DNA of 64,000 nt from Linum tenue (lineage: Eukaryota; Streptophyta; Magnoliopsida; Malpighiales; Linaceae). The stretch is from NCBI GenBank assembly GCA_946122785.1, contig CAMGYJ010000004.1:56862679-56926678 (forward strand). Direction: 5' to 3'. A program made the position numbers and the translations under genes. The notes below the pieces were generated by a model. The model did no database searches, was not told the DNA's origin, and saw nothing but the letters and a program-made list of their open reading frames with translations. Positions 63,406 through 64,000 of the stretch are shown here, in pieces. The first letter of the stretch is position 1. Every line of letters begins with the position of its first letter.

Positions 63406-64000
63406 TTTAAGATTACTAAACACCAACGAGACAATGACAATGGTTGTTTCCCTTTTTTTTATTTAGGCAAAATACACTTGTATAGCCATAATTTTGCACT
63501 TTATGACAATAATAGCCAATTTCTAAAAAATACACTTGTATAGCCCCATTTTTTAAACTAGCTTGACAAATTTAGCCATTTTCGTTAAACAATTTAACGT
63601 CGTTAGTGACTCTGTTAGTAACATGGACGTTATGCTTATGTGGAAGCCATCTCAGCTTCCATGTCAGCTCTACCTCGCCATGTCATATCACTTGGCTGCC
63701 ACATATATGCAAATTTTAAACAAAAATAAAATTCGTTCTCGATAATCGACCACACTTGCTCCGATCGTCTTTCCCGACGGAACACATCTTCTCATCCCCA
63801 ACCCTTGACGTCCTCTGCCGCCTCTCTCGTTGTCGATGAAGGTTTTTATCTCCTTCCACTACTTCTATCAACTGCCATTACTGGGATGAAAGACGATTAC
63901 AAAGCTCTGATAAAGATCTCTGGCAGCGACTAGGGTGGGTGAAACGAAGTAGATCTGAATCTCCATTGCAATTAATTGACAATCACCACCAAAATGTATA
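63406..64000. other. Repeat-derived DNA to the window end
   Basis: 63470-63560 has two AATACACTTGTATAGCC units and resembles 22990-23060. 63640-63690 has CCATGTCAGC-type words common in plant repeats. No gene seen; the last 250 bp are GC-richer and could lead into something outside. Confidence 0.35.

Noticed and set aside
1..64000. tRNA or rRNA genes
   Set aside because: No cloverleaf with A and B boxes or rRNA core sequence was recognised by eye; only tRNA-complementary primer-binding sites of retroelements were seen. A tRNAscan-SE run would settle it.

Overview
The window is nuclear DNA of a flowering plant, most likely a eudicot. It shows spliced genes with GT/AG introns, Ty1/copia, LARD/Ty3-type and L1 retrotransposons with plant-type primer-binding sites, hAT, CACTA and Helitron ends, and a plastid-targeted green-lineage protein. 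Host genes are sparse and transposable elements dominate. Most element limits below come from terminal repeats plus target-site duplications (TSDs) read directly in the sequence.

Layout. 1-3197: 3' half of a copia element with an open pol frame. 3198-7150: exon-like islands, one a decayed copine/RGLG fragment. 7151-7610: an orphan copy of the upstream region of a small gene family found further right. 8352-8655: a CACTA end. 9089 to about 12690: a decayed non-autonomous LTR element (LARD) carrying a hAT MITE. 12817-13488: a hAT derivative inserted in a proline-rich relic. 15635-15974: a MITE. 16683-16712: a Helitron 3' end. 17097-17513: a short intronless gene encoding a NET (BET extra-terminal) domain without a bromodomain. 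About 17.6-26.6 kb: three minus-strand paralogues of a 114-residue plant protein with conserved upstream DNA, separated by MITEs, a gag relic and LINE debris.

26622-38499 is a nested stack. A non-autonomous LTR element (202-bp LTRs, TSD AGAAT) sits about 430 bp upstream of the third paralogue and carries a captured fragment of UDP-glucose 4-epimerase. A copia element (27141-31573, TSD TCCCC) and a hAT element with a transposase gene (about 32253-37560) inserted into it, and the hAT holds a further MITE. 39118-40217 is an unusual composite of two TRIM elements in inverted orientation inside a single 5-bp TSD. 40367-43336 holds a hAT MITE, a cluster of GCGGTTT palindromes and a LINE fragment.

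The best host gene is CGLD27/DUF1230 (44101-45847, seven exons), a predicted plastid membrane protein; an 87-codon unrecognised frame follows it. From about 46.7 to 57.9 kb an L1-type LINE on the minus strand is split by a LARD (49721-55553, 1349-bp LTRs, TSD TCTAC). The right end (57.9-64 kb) has a fold-back element around a CGGCCGAG minisatellite, a 756-bp hAT derivative, a small fold-back MITE and AT-rich DNA without recognised genes.

The host genes show no sign of acting together. What is notable is evolutionary: a local triplication of a small gene, transposon insertion in the upstream DNA of one copy, gene-fragment capture by a non-autonomous LTR element, and a TRIM composite with U3 ends at both termini.
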